64,000 bases of DNA from Bacteroidaceae bacterium. Lineage in GTDB: Bacteria; Bacteroidota; Bacteroidia; Bacteroidales; Bacteroidaceae. Below the pieces are notes generated by a model. The model ran no database searches. It was not told where the DNA came from and saw only the letters and a list, made by a program, of their open reading frames with translations. The stretch covers positions 248,001-312,000 of the forward strand of contig JAKSIO010000001.1 of NCBI GenBank assembly GCA_024398785.1. Reading direction: 5' to 3'. This document shows, piece by piece, positions 52,348 through 61,713 of the stretch (position 1 is its first letter; every line of letters begins with the position of its first letter). A program made the translations under genes and the position numbers.

Positions 52348-55300
52348 AAATAAAGGATTCAGAATTCCTGCGTTTTCTGTAATTCTGATAATGATAGTGC
52401 TTATGGTGGTTGGCGCCGCCATGCTGCCTAAGCTTGACGTGCAATATTCCCCACGCACGGAGCAGACTTCCATATCTGTCAGTTTCGGTTACGGAAGTGC
52501 TTCACCGCGCGTTGTGGAACAGGAGGTGACATCAAAGATTGAAGGTGCCCTCAGTGTACTGGACGGTGTTGTTGATGTCAGCGCTACGTCTTACAGCGGT
52601 GGCGGATATGTGAGTCTTCGTTTTAAGAAAGGAACAAACATGGAGGCTGCACGTTTTGCCGTTGCAACGCAAATAAGGCAGATATACCCCAAACTGCCAG
52701 AAGGGGTATCGTATCCCAGTGTGAGCGGAAGCGTCTCCGGCGGCGAAGGCAACAAAACATTGCTTTCCTATACAATCAATGCCGATATGCCAGCGGACAA
52801 AATTGTTAAACTGGCCAAAGACCTGCTTGTGACGCCTTTGTCAAGAATAGAAGGCGTTGAAGAGGTCAATACATCTGGTGCTGTTCCGTTTGAGTGGTAT
52901 ATCACATTTGATCCGAATTCCCTGCGTGCCGTAGGACTGACTCCTGATGATTTGAGCGGATGTTTCAATGAGTATTTCCAGAATACTATTCTTGGATCAA
53001 TGGTAATTGAAGACAAGTTGATGCTACTAAGACTCAAGTCTGCCGATCTGAATGTTGAACTTGAAAGGATTCCTGTCAGGAAGGTTAACGGACGTCTGTT
53101 CTATCTTGGTGATTTTGCAAAAATTGAATATAAAGAACAGCAACCTAACTATTACAGCCGTTATAACGGACTGAATACAATAAATCTTGTAGTCAGTGCT
53201 GCAGAAGATATAAACTCGATAGATGTTGCACAGACTGTCAAGGACAAGGTTGAAGAACTGAAAGGAAACTTTCCGGACAAGTTTGCCATTCAGCTTGATT
53301 ATGATGCTTCTGTTGAACTGCAGAACGAAATCAACAAGATTTTCAAACGCTCAATATTGTCTCTTGTCATATTGCTGGTGTTTGTTTTTTTGGTAAGCCG
53401 CAGTACCAGATATCTAAGTGTTATTGCTTTGGCAATTACTGCCAATTTGCTCGCAGCTGTTATTCTGTATTATTTCCTTGGAATTGACATCGAAATATAT
53501 TCCATGGCAGGTATCACGGTGTCGTTGGGTATTATTATTGATACAGCCATAGTTATGGCGGATCATTACTCGTACTACAAGAACAGATCCGTATCACTGT
53601 CCATATTGGGTGCGCTGCTTACTACAATTGCAGCATTGCTGATTATATTCTTCCTTCCGGATTATCAGAAACAGGACCTTGTTAATTTTGTATGGGTTAT
53701 TGTAATCAATTTGTCTTTGTCTTTTGTTATAGCTCTGTTATTCATACCTGCTTTGCTGGAAAAAATACATCTTACAACCAACAAAGGTGTGACCAACAGT
53801 TCATACAAGTATAAACGGCGTCTGGTAGATATTTCTGACAGATATGAAAGATATATTGTATGGGGTAGGGATCACAGATGGATTTTTATTCTTCTGTTGG
53901 TGTTGGGTTTCGGTCTTCCGCTAAAACAACTTCCTTCAAGAGTTTATCGCGGAGAAGAATATATATATAACTCCAAATTGGGCTATTACGAATATAACCC
54001 TAAGGCAAATACAGGTCTTGCCGCTCTGTATAACAAGACAATAGGAAGTGAATGGTATCAGAAGAACAGACATATTTTTGAGGCTGTCCTGGGTGGATCG
54101 TTCAACTGGTTCAGCAAAGCGGCTAATGGGTCATCGTATTACAGGAATCCGAGCGATTCCAACCGCAGAACATTGGATGTGAGTGCAAACATGCCTGAAG
54201 GTTGCAATGCCCAACAGATGAACGAAATCATAAAGGAAATGGAAAACTGGCTCAGCCAGTTTGAGGAGATAGAGTACTACACATCGTCTGTCAGCAACAA
54301 TTCAGGCTATCTGGAAATCAAGTTCAAGAAAGAGTATGCCCGTGGTGCTTTCCCGTATTTCTTAAAGCAACAGCTCTGGGATAAGGCACGCAGTTACGGT
54401 GGTGCTACATGGTATGTAAGCGCTCTTGATGAAAATGACCGTTCTTTGTCCAATAGTGTGTATACAACAAGCTTTGACCACAGTATTACATTGTACGGAT
54501 ATAATTATGATATGCTGTACCGTTTTGCCGATGAACTGATAGATTCACTCAAGGCAAACAAGCGTGTAACTGATGCCGGTTTGCAGGCCGGAAGTTACGG
54601 AGGTTCTGCCGGATCTGAATACAGTTTTGATCTTGACAAGGAAAAGATTGTGCGTAACGGCATGAATGTGAGCGGGTATATCAGCTATCTGAACCAACAG
54701 CTCTATGAAAGCACCGGAACTTCGGTATTTGACGGACAGGAACGTGTCCCGGTTCATCTGGTTTCAGCTGACAAGGATTATTTTGACTTGTGGCACATAT
54801 CAAATGACATGATTGTTATAGACAGTGTACCAACGCGTCTGAGCGATATAGGTTCCATTACTAAAAGCAAGACAGCTGTTAATATTACAAGATCAAATCA
54901 GGAATATACCGTGACAGTGGGGTATAACTTCATAGGCTCTTATGATTTGAACAACCGCATGCAGCAGAAGATGGTAGACCGTCTTAACAAGACGCTTCCT
55001 ATGGGATTCAGTGCCGGACACAGCAGTCAGCGCTATTGGAGCGATTCGGACAAGCGCAGGCAGGCCGGTCTTATTCTGCTGGTAGTGGCAATCATTTACA
55101 TGATTTGTGCGGTCATGTATGAATCTTTGCTCAAGCCTTTGGTTATCATTTCAATGATCCCGATTGGACTGATCGGATTGTTCATTTCTTTCCCGCTGCT
55201 CAATGTCAACTTTGACCAGGGAGGGTATGCAGCAATAGTCATGCTGTGCGGTATTGTAGTCAATGCCGGAATATATATACTAAGTGAGTTTGGGACAATT

Positions 55301-55546
55301 TCTTCCGTGTCACGAACATCGGGTATAAGGCGTTATATCAAGGCTTACAACAGAAAAATAGTACCTACTCTGCTTACTATTATTTCAACAGTGCTTGGTC
55401 TGATTCCGTTTTTGTTCGATGGTAAAACACAGACATTCTGGTATGCTTTTGCTATTGGTGTAATGGGCGGAATGTTGTTTTCTGTAATTGCTCTTGTGCT
55501 TTTCTTCCCCATTTTTATGCCTCTCAAAGAGAAAAAAGTTGAGTAA
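52334..55546 (+). CDS. RND efflux permease, second of a pair
   Basis: RND permease of about 1070 residues, clearly paralogous to the first but diverged. Helix 4 shows GITVSLGIIIDTAIVMADHY, with one relay Asp kept and the usual double-Asp arrangement altered. The second half has AAIVMLCGIVVNAGIYILSEF, where an Asn replaces the conserved Asp/Asn pair only partly. No ATG precedes the first membrane helix; GTG at 52334 or TTG at 52322 must be used, both inside the previous gene, which implies coupled translation. It is the last gene of the operon. Confidence 0.88.
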   Translation: MEASENKGFRIPAFSVILIMIVLMVVGAAMLPKLDVQYSPRTEQTSISVSFGYGSASPRVVEQEVTSKIEGALSVLDGVVDVSATSYSGGGYVSLRFKKGTNMEAARFAVATQIRQIYPKLPEGVSYPSVSGSVSGGEGNKTLLSYTINADMPADKIVKLAKDLLVTPLSRIEGVEEVNTSGAVPFEWYITFDPNSLRAVGLTPDDLSGCFNEYFQNTILGSMVIEDKLMLLRLKSADLNVELERIPVRKVNGRLFYLGDFAKIEYKEQQPNYYSRYNGLNTINLVVSAAEDINSIDVAQTVKDKVEELKGNFPDKFAIQLDYDASVELQNEINKIFKRSILSLVILLVFVFLVSRSTRYLSVIALAITANLLAAVILYYFLGIDIEIYSMAGITVSLGIIIDTAIVMADHYSYYKNRSVSLSILGALLTTIAALLIIFFLPDYQKQDLVNFVWVIVINLSLSFVIALLFIPALLEKIHLTTNKGVTNSSYKYKRRLVDISDRYERYIVWGRDHRWIFILLLVLGFGLPLKQLPSRVYRGEEYIYNSKLGYYEYNPKANTGLAALYNKTIGSEWYQKNRHIFEAVLGGSFNWFSKAANGSSYYRNPSDSNRRTLDVSANMPEGCNAQQMNEIIKEMENWLSQFEEIEYYTSSVSNNSGYLEIKFKKEYARGAFPYFLKQQLWDKARSYGGATWYVSALDENDRSLSNSVYTTSFDHSITLYGYNYDMLYRFADELIDSLKANKRVTDAGLQAGSYGGSAGSEYSFDLDKEKIVRNGMNVSGYISYLNQQLYESTGTSVFDGQERVPVHLVSADKDYFDLWHISNDMIVIDSVPTRLSDIGSITKSKTAVNITRSNQEYTVTVGYNFIGSYDLNNRMQQKMVDRLNKTLPMGFSAGHSSQRYWSDSDKRRQAGLILLVVAIIYMICAVMYESLLKPLVIISMIPIGLIGLFISFPLLNVNFDQGGYAAIVMLCGIVVNAGIYILSEFGTISSVSRTSGIRRYIKAYNRKIVPTLLTIISTVLGLIPFLFDGKTQTFWYAFAIGVMGGMLFSVIALVLFFPIFMPLKEKKVE

Positions 55547-55606
55547 TTGTTTGAAGTTATCGGAATTTTGTGCTAACTTTTGCCAAGAAATTTCAAAAAT
55601 TCAGTG

Positions 55607-56704
55607 ATGATGTTAGGAGAAGATTGCTATTGTGTTATTATGGCCGGCGGTTTGGGTACAAGACTGTGGCCTTTGAGCCGTAAAGGACAACCAAAACAGT
55701 TTATTGATTTTCTTGGTGACGGTTCCACTTTGCTGAAACGTGCATATTACCAGTGTGCATGCAAACTTTTCCGTCAGGAAAATATATTTGTTGCTACCAA
55801 TATAGAATATTGCCAGGAGGTTTCTGACCAGTTACCGGATATGGATCCGCGGCAGATAATACGCGAACCTGCAATCCGCGGTACTGCTCCGTGTACAATT
55901 ATGACGGCTATGAATATTGAGACTCTTAATCCGAATGCAAAGGTTCTGATGTTGCCATCCGATTTGCTGATAGGGTGCGATGACAATTTCATGCGCTCAA
56001 TACAGCGTGGAATGGATTTTGTTGCAAATAATGATGAACTGCTGACGGTTGGTATAGTCCCAACTCATCCCGAAACCCGCTTTGGTTATATTCAGGCCGA
56101 TTTCAGTCTTCAGAAAGAACAGATGGGCAAGGTACGCACCTTTACTGAAAAACCCAGTATTGAGTTTGCCCGCGTGTTTGTTGAAAGCGGCGAGTTTTAT
56201 TGGAACAGCGGTATGCTTATGTGGAACGTAAAAGCTATGAAAGAGACGGCAAAGCATTGGCTTCCTGAAATATATTATCAGTTTGAGGAACTGTATTCGC
56301 GTTACAGAACGCGTGATGAACGCCGCAAACCGTTGTACTCTCTGTATGAGGCTCTTCCACATATATCGATAGATTATGCTATACTTGAGAAAGCTGACAA
56401 TATCTATATGCTTCAGGGAGATTTCTCATGGCATGATGTTGAAAACTGGGATTTGTTGTATCAGGTCAGTAAAAAGGATGATTCCGGCAATGCTGTTTCC
56501 GCCGCCAACAAACTTATTCACGGTTCATCGCGCTGCCTTATTGTTGAGAATAACAACAGGAAACTGATTGTGGCCGATGGACTTGAAGATTATGTTGTTG
56601 TTGATACAGACGATGTCCTTATAATCTGCCGTAAAGGTGATGAAAACACGTTCAAGACGTATGTTTCTGAAGCTCAGGCTCAGTATGGCGAACAATTTAC
56701 CTGA
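55607..56704 (+). CDS. manC: Mannose-1-phosphate guanylyltransferase
   Basis: Cytoplasmic nucleotidyltransferase (365 residues) making GDP-mannose for surface glycans. The N-terminal signature is VIMAGGLGTRLWPLSRKGQP (GTP binding and pyrophosphorolysis loop), GRFGYIQA-like THPETRFGYIQADF lies near residue 155, and FYWNSGMLMWNV follows. The C-terminus ends in a left-handed helix segment (LEDYVVVDTDDVLIICRKGDE), with no cupin isomerase domain, so it is the monofunctional form. The start is the ATG pair 55607/55610; the frame extends upstream to a TTG at 55580. A TAACTTTTG element lies just before. Confidence 0.92.
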   Translation: MMLGEDCYCVIMAGGLGTRLWPLSRKGQPKQFIDFLGDGSTLLKRAYYQCACKLFRQENIFVATNIEYCQEVSDQLPDMDPRQIIREPAIRGTAPCTIMTAMNIETLNPNAKVLMLPSDLLIGCDDNFMRSIQRGMDFVANNDELLTVGIVPTHPETRFGYIQADFSLQKEQMGKVRTFTEKPSIEFARVFVESGEFYWNSGMLMWNVKAMKETAKHWLPEIYYQFEELYSRYRTRDERRKPLYSLYEALPHISIDYAILEKADNIYMLQGDFSWHDVENWDLLYQVSKKDDSGNAVSAANKLIHGSSRCLIVENNNRKLIVADGLEDYVVVDTDDVLIICRKGDENTFKTYVSEAQAQYGEQFT

Positions 56705-56740
56705 TTTTTAGTCTATGTTTGAAATTTTAGTGTAAAGAAT

Positions 56741-56771
56741 TTTGCAGTTCACGTTTTTTACTCTAAATTTG
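56741..56771 (+). promoter_or_regulatory. Promoter of tRNA-Leu
   Basis: TTTG (56741-56744) and TAAATTTG (56764-56771) with 19 bases between, a consensus Bacteroidetes pair 15 bases before the tRNA. Confidence 0.7.
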
Positions 56772-56786
56772 CACCCGCTTTGATAA

Positions 56787-56868
56787 GCCCAGATGGCGGA
56801 ATCGGTAGACGCGCTGGTCTCAAACACCAGTGGGGCAACCCATCCCGGTTCGACCCCGGGTCTGGGTA
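56787..56868 (+). tRNA. tRNA-Leu (anticodon CAA)
   Basis: Acceptor GCCCAGA pairs with TCTGGGT; anticodon stem CTGGT/ACCAG with loop CTCAAAC (56819-56825) gives anticodon CAA at 56821-56823. The long variable arm (TGGGGCAACCCA) is typical of class II tRNA-Leu. T-loop TTCGACC; discriminator A at 56868; CCA not encoded. It decodes TTG. Confidence 0.95.
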
Positions 56869-56871
56869 CAG

Positions 56872-56905
56872 AAAAGAGAAACTCATAAAGGGTTTCTCTT
56901 TTTTA
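56872..56905. terminator. Terminator after tRNA-Leu
   Basis: AAAAGAGAAAC (56872-56882) pairs with GTTTCTCTTTT (56892-56902), followed by T. The A-rich left arm could also stop the convergent sugar kinase gene. Confidence 0.8.
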
Positions 56906-56937
56906 TTTGCGTAAATCCGCTGTCCGGCAAGGGAGTG

Positions 56938-57876
56938 TTAAAGTGATTGGGTGTAGCGTTGGGCGAATTCCCTGCTTACATAGTTCTGGGTGCTGCGGCA
57001 AGCCTCGCTTCCGAATTCAGCGCCGGTTTCAAGAACAGAACGCCATAAATCTTCAGATACTGCATCGGCCTTGATGGCATCGGCTGAAATTTCCTTTTTT
57101 ATAAGTGCTGTAACAAGTCCGGCATTGAAATTGTCTCCGGCCCCTATTGTGCTTACTGTTTCAACCTTTGGCACAGGAACTGTAATGTGTTTTGATGGCG
57201 TGAACAGTTCCACGCTTTTACTGCCGTGAGTTACAATGAATGTTCTGCAACCGGCAGGTTGTATTATGTCTTTGTAAATGTTTTCTGAACTAATCCCCTG
57301 GTATAATACGTTGAAATCGTCTTCCGACCCGCGAACTATTGTTGAAAGGTTATAGTTTTCCAGAATTGACGGGGCTAATGTCTGACATTCGTGAGCGTGG
57401 TTGCTGCGGTAGTTCAGGTCATAGTAGATTACGGCTCCGCTTGCGGATGCGTGTTCCAGCAATGGCTTTACTGCACTGCGTATGTGCGGATTGATAGCAT
57501 AGTATGATCCGTACATGAATATGTCGGAAACGGTTGTCTGAGGTATCTCAAATTTGAGAATGGCTCCGCCGTAGTCTTTGTAAAAACTGTAGTGGGCATC
57601 GTTGTTTTCATCAAGAACGGCAAGAGACAAGGCTGTCTTTGTACCCGGCAGACGGGTTAACTGAAGGTTGTGCACACCGTTGTCATGCAGAAACTGTTCT
57701 ATTACCGTACCTATGTAATCATCGCCAATCTGGCTTATGAATGCGCAGTCAAGTCCTACGCGACCTAATGATATCAGTGAGTTGAATACGGAACCTCCTG
57801 CTGACGCTGCAACCGGCTGACCGCCCCGCAATAAAATATCGTAAACTGTTTCTCCAATGCCGAATATGCGTCTCAT
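56938..57876 (-). CDS. PfkB-family carbohydrate kinase (fructokinase-like)
   Basis: Ribokinase-superfamily enzyme of 312 residues. The N-terminal region is FGIGETVYDILLRGG with GGSVFNSLISLGRVG (sugar-binding glycine motif), and the C-terminal ATP/catalytic motif is TVSTIGAGDNFNAGLVTAL with the base Asp in GAGD. It phosphorylates a sugar, perhaps fructose, but the substrate cannot be set from motifs. It follows the KdsD-like gene by 18 bases on the same strand, so the two may share a sugar-phosphate pathway. Confidence 0.88.
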   Translation of the reverse strand: MRRIFGIGETVYDILLRGGQPVAASAGGSVFNSLISLGRVGLDCAFISQIGDDYIGTVIEQFLHDNGVHNLQLTRLPGTKTALSLAVLDENNDAHYSFYKDYGGAILKFEIPQTTVSDIFMYGSYYAINPHIRSAVKPLLEHASASGAVIYYDLNYRSNHAHECQTLAPSILENYNLSTIVRGSEDDFNVLYQGISSENIYKDIIQPAGCRTFIVTHGSKSVELFTPSKHITVPVPKVETVSTIGAGDNFNAGLVTALIKKEISADAIKADAVSEDLWRSVLETGAEFGSEACRSTQNYVSREFAQRYTQSL

Positions 57877-57894
57877 GAATGCAGATAAACAAGG

Positions 57895-58518
57895 CTATTT
57901 CTCTGAACTATTATCTCCCAGCAAAGATAACGAACGTTTGCCAAGGTAACCTCCGTGATGGCGTTTGTTGTATTCTTCTACTGTGAAACCAATTTGTTTC
58001 ATTGTCTCAACAACAAGAATGTCGCCAATGACATTCATTACTGTTGTACTGGTTGTTGGTGTAAGTCCGAAAGGACAAACCTCTTTAGGATTTCCGGTAA
58101 AAATACAAATGTCTGTGCTTTTGGCAACAATGCTTGTTTTATTGCCTGTAAGACTGATAGTGTGTATGTTAGGGACCAGAATCTTGCATAATTCCAACAA
58201 CTCAATAATTTCTCTGGTCTTTCCGGAATTGGATACAACCAATAACAGGTCATTGTTCTGTATAATTCCAAGATCGCCGTGCTGGGCTTCGCTTGGGTGC
58301 AGGAATATGGCCGGAGTACCGGTAGAACTGAATGTTGTTGCTATATTCATTGCAATCTGTCCGGCTTTACCCATACCGCTGGTGATGAGTTTGCCTTTGC
58401 GATTGTGCACTTGTTCTATTATCAGATCTATAGTTTTTTGATATTCATCACCGATAGGTATGTTCATAATACTCTGACATTCTTTTGTGATGATATCTTT
58501 TATGGAATCTGTTGACAT
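57895..58518 (-). CDS. SIS-domain sugar isomerase, arabinose-5-phosphate isomerase-like (no CBS domains)
   Basis: The protein (207 residues) consists of a single SIS domain: KLITSGMGKAGQIAMNIATT, SSTGTPAIFLHPSEAQHGD, VVSNSGKTREI and PTTSTTVMNVIGD are the family signatures. The C-terminal RHHGGYLGKRSL matches the start of the region before CBS domains in KdsD/GutQ, but the CBS pair is absent. The likely reaction is ribulose-5-phosphate to arabinose-5-phosphate for Kdo synthesis. The start is the ATG at 58518 with a -7 element 22 bases upstream. First gene of the pair with the PfkB kinase. Confidence 0.85.
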   Translation of the reverse strand: MSTDSIKDIITKECQSIMNIPIGDEYQKTIDLIIEQVHNRKGKLITSGMGKAGQIAMNIATTFSSTGTPAIFLHPSEAQHGDLGIIQNNDLLLVVSNSGKTREIIELLELCKILVPNIHTISLTGNKTSIVAKSTDICIFTGNPKEVCPFGLTPTTSTTVMNVIGDILVVETMKQIGFTVEEYNKRHHGGYLGKRSLSLLGDNSSEK

Positions 58519-58539
58519 ATCTGTGTTTGATTTATTTTA

Positions 58540-58547
58540 CAAAGATA
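58540..58547 (-). promoter_or_regulatory. Putative -7 element of the isomerase-kinase pair
   Basis: Plus-strand CAAAGATA reads TATCTTTG on the minus strand (TAnnTTTG). No clear -33 box. Confidence 0.5.
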
Positions 58548-58601
58548 TGCAGATAATTTGATTCTTGATTCTTTTTCATAGCATTTTATCCAATAATGAG
58601 G

Positions 58602-58609
58602 TATCTTTG
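58602..58609 (+). promoter_or_regulatory. Putative -7 element of the M16 peptidase operon
   Basis: TATCTTTG (TAnnTTTG), 19 bases before the peptidase ATG and divergent from the isomerase promoter. Confidence 0.5.
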
Positions 58610-58628
58610 CCGCAAAATATAAAATCGG

Positions 58629-59852
58629 ATGTCACTTTGTACTTTTACGTTGGATAACGGACTGAGAGTAGTCTTTTTACAATCATATGCGCATGTTATA
58701 TATTCTGGCATCATTGTGAATGTGGGAACCCGGAATGAATTACCCGAACAAAACGGTATGGCCCATTTTATGGAACATATGTCTTTTAAGGGGACGGGAA
58801 AACGTTCCGCATGGAACATTTTGAACAGAATGGAGGTTGTAGGCGGGGATTTGAATGCATTTACCACAAAAGAAGATACGGTTTACTATTGTGCATCACT
58901 TGAACGTGATTTTGAAAGAGCTGCAGAGCTGCTGGGCGATATTGTATTCAACAGTACATATCCCCAATCTGAAATCGATAAGGAAGTAGGTGTGATTGTG
59001 GATGAAATACGCAGTTATCAGGATTCTCCGTCCGAATTGATTTTTGATGATTTTGAGGCATTGCTTTTTAAGGGTACTCCGCTTGCCGGCCAGATTCTGG
59101 GAACAGAAGAAAGACTGTTGACTTACGGAACAGGTCAGGCACGAGCTTTTGCTGACACTTTCTATAATCCGTCAAATGCCGTATTCTTTGTTTATGGAGA
59201 TATTGAAAGAAAACGGGTAGAAAGTGCTGCCGCCAAATATCTGTCACATTATGCGGATTTGGTGTTGCAGCGTCCGGAACCTGCTGGCCCCGGTGTATAT
59301 GTCCCTCAGAATGTCCGGCTGAATAAGGATACGCACCAGGCTCACGTAATGATAGGTGCCCGCGGTGTTGGAGGACGTCACGAAAGCAGACTTGGTCTGT
59401 ATCTGCTCAATAATGTTCTTGGTGGCCCCGGTATGAACAGCCGTCTGAATCTGAGTATGCGTGAACGTGCTGGTCTGGTCTACAATGTGGAAAGCAATGT
59501 GAGCAGTTATTCCGACACGGGTGTTTTCTGTATTTATTTCGGCTGCGACATAAAAGATACAGACCGATGCCACCGCATGGCTGTGAAAGAACTTGACAGA
59601 TTGTGTCAGGATGGCTTGTCCGATGCCCAGTTGCGTGCTGCCAAGAAACAGCTGATAGGACAGTTGGGAGTTTCGAGCGATGGATTCGAGAATGTTGCGT
59701 TAGGACTTGGCAAAAGCTGGCTGCATTATGGAGACTATCAGACGTTTTCAACTCTGACAGAACAGATTAATGAACTGAGCAGGGAACAGCTGCTTGATAT
59801 TGCTCAGAGTATATTTAATCCGGACAAGCTTACAACTTTGATTTACAATTAA
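58629..59852 (+). CDS. M16 family zinc metallopeptidase
   Basis: Insulinase/processing-peptidase-like enzyme of 407 residues. The inverted zinc motif HxxEH is in GMAHFMEHMSFKGTGKRS (His46, Glu49, His50) and the third ligand is Glu126 in GVIVDEI, at the usual distance. The second half is a catalytically inactive M16 repeat with GGPGMNSRLNLSMRER near residue 262. No signal peptide is visible, so it is probably cytoplasmic, unlike periplasmic PqqL-type members. SppA and an SLC13 transporter follow closely (10 bases, then 0). Confidence 0.92.
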   Translation: MSLCTFTLDNGLRVVFLQSYAHVIYSGIIVNVGTRNELPEQNGMAHFMEHMSFKGTGKRSAWNILNRMEVVGGDLNAFTTKEDTVYYCASLERDFERAAELLGDIVFNSTYPQSEIDKEVGVIVDEIRSYQDSPSELIFDDFEALLFKGTPLAGQILGTEERLLTYGTGQARAFADTFYNPSNAVFFVYGDIERKRVESAAAKYLSHYADLVLQRPEPAGPGVYVPQNVRLNKDTHQAHVMIGARGVGGRHESRLGLYLLNNVLGGPGMNSRLNLSMRERAGLVYNVESNVSSYSDTGVFCIYFGCDIKDTDRCHRMAVKELDRLCQDGLSDAQLRAAKKQLIGQLGVSSDGFENVALGLGKSWLHYGDYQTFSTLTEQINELSREQLLDIAQSIFNPDKLTTLIYN

Positions 59853-59862
59853 CAGATATACA

Positions 59863-61713
59863 ATGAATTTTCTCAAGACTATTTTCGCCTCGGCCATTGG
59901 TTTTCTGATTGCTGCCGGTCTTATTTTTGTAGTTGGTATTATTATTGTTGTTGGTGCGGTTGTCTCTTTGGGACATTCGTTTGGAACTACGTCTGAATTT
60001 ACAGTTAAGCCTGAATCTGTACTCTCAATCAATCTTGAAGGTGAAATTGTTGAACATAATACTAACGATGCCGCCTACGATATATCTGTTCTTCTTTATG
60101 AAGATATTAACGATGTACCTGAACTTGGACTTGGACTGGATCAGATTCAGAACGCAATAAGTCAGGCTTGTATGAGCAAGGAGATTGAAGGTATCTTTCT
60201 GAATGTTTCCGATATGGTGTGCGGTAGCGCAACCGCGAATGAGATATATGGCAGTCTGATTAAGTTCAAACGCTCAACAGGAAAGTTTGTGTATGCCTAT
60301 ATAGACAGAATGGCCAGCCAGGAAGCCTATCTGGTTGCAACAGCGGCCGACAGTATCTTTATGAATCCTTTGGGCAGTATCGCGTTGCATGGATACGCTT
60401 CAACGCCGTTGTTTTACACTGGTGCCTTCAAGAAACTGGGTATTGAGCCGCAAGTGTTCAAGGTTGGAACATTCAAATCGGCTGTGGAACCTTATACGGA
60501 AACCAAAATGAGCGATGCCAACAGAATGCAGACACAATCCTATCTGAACAGTTTGTGGAACGATTACACAGCTGCTGTCGCATATGGGCGCAGACTGGAT
60601 GTAAAGAAAATAAATGCTGTTGCTGACGGTTATGCAGATCTTCTTTCTGCTGAAGATTTGCTTGATATGGGGCTGATAGATGCAGTCGGATATAAAGCGG
60701 ATGTTACAAAGTTACTTCTCAAGAGATGCGGAACCGATGTCAGAAAGTTAAACCTGGTGTCCGTCAGGGACTTCTTGAGTTCTTCTGCCAGCAGCCGTTA
60801 TATTGACAACAAGAGTCAGTTCTCAATGACCAAGAACCTGGACAAACCGAACGGTTACATTGCTGTTGTCTATGCAGAAGGACAGATATACAGTACTCCG
60901 AACGCATCGGGACTGATATCCGGAAGACAGCAGGAAATTGTCTCAACATCAATGATCCGTCACTTGGAAAATCTTAAATCTGATTCGCTGGTAAAAGGAG
61001 TGGTGCTGCGTATAAATTCTCCCGGAGGTGACGCTTATGCCTCAGAACAGATATGTCATGCAGTTACAGAATTGAATAGAGTTAAGCCGGTGGTTGTCTC
61101 TATGGGTGATTACGCTGCGTCTGGCGGATATTACATTGCCAGCAACGCTTCTGTAATTGTTGCCCAACCCACAACAATTACCGGATCTATCGGTATTTTC
61201 GGAATAGCATTTACTGCTGAACAGTTGACATCCAGACTTGGTCTCACGTCTGATTGCGTAAAAACAAACAAACATTCCGACTTTGGTATGTTTACCCGTT
61301 CCATGACACCGTCTGAAAAGGCTTTGATGCAGTCTTATGTCAACCGTGGGTACAATGTTTTTGTTGAGCGCTGTTCTACAGGAAGGAATATGTCCGGTGA
61401 AGATATAGAAAAGATTGCTCAGGGACGTGTGTGGAGTGGCCGTCAGGCTTACGATATAGGATTGGTGGATACTTTGGGCAATGTGGATCTGGCAATCAGT
61501 ATTGCTGCCGACCTGGCCGGAGATAAAGAACTGAACCGGTGGGTATTGCGCTATCCGTTCAAAAAAACTGATATGGAGAGAGTTTCTGAAATGCTGGCCG
61601 GAATCAAAGGTTTGAATACGCGTCTTTCCGCCAAGGAAATATTGCGTGAGAATGTTGAATATCTGAAAAGAAACAGCGGTGTAATGGCAATTATGCCACA
61701 ATATGAAAATTGA
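59863..61713 (+). CDS. sppA: Signal peptide peptidase SppA, 67K type
   Basis: Inner-membrane serine protease of 616 residues that degrades cleaved signal peptides and other membrane-released peptides. One N-terminal membrane helix spans about residues 10-36. It has the duplicated long form: the catalytic Lys205 is in GTFKSAVEP of the first half and Ser420 in GDYAASGGYY of the second half, preceded by INSPGGDAYAS. Both residues are present. It is in one operon with the M16 peptidase upstream and the SLC13 transporter directly after its TGA. Confidence 0.94.
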   Translation: MNFLKTIFASAIGFLIAAGLIFVVGIIIVVGAVVSLGHSFGTTSEFTVKPESVLSINLEGEIVEHNTNDAAYDISVLLYEDINDVPELGLGLDQIQNAISQACMSKEIEGIFLNVSDMVCGSATANEIYGSLIKFKRSTGKFVYAYIDRMASQEAYLVATAADSIFMNPLGSIALHGYASTPLFYTGAFKKLGIEPQVFKVGTFKSAVEPYTETKMSDANRMQTQSYLNSLWNDYTAAVAYGRRLDVKKINAVADGYADLLSAEDLLDMGLIDAVGYKADVTKLLLKRCGTDVRKLNLVSVRDFLSSSASSRYIDNKSQFSMTKNLDKPNGYIAVVYAEGQIYSTPNASGLISGRQQEIVSTSMIRHLENLKSDSLVKGVVLRINSPGGDAYASEQICHAVTELNRVKPVVVSMGDYAASGGYYIASNASVIVAQPTTITGSIGIFGIAFTAEQLTSRLGLTSDCVKTNKHSDFGMFTRSMTPSEKALMQSYVNRGYNVFVERCSTGRNMSGEDIEKIAQGRVWSGRQAYDIGLVDTLGNVDLAISIAADLAGDKELNRWVLRYPFKKTDMERVSEMLAGIKGLNTRLSAKEILRENVEYLKRNSGVMAIMPQYEN

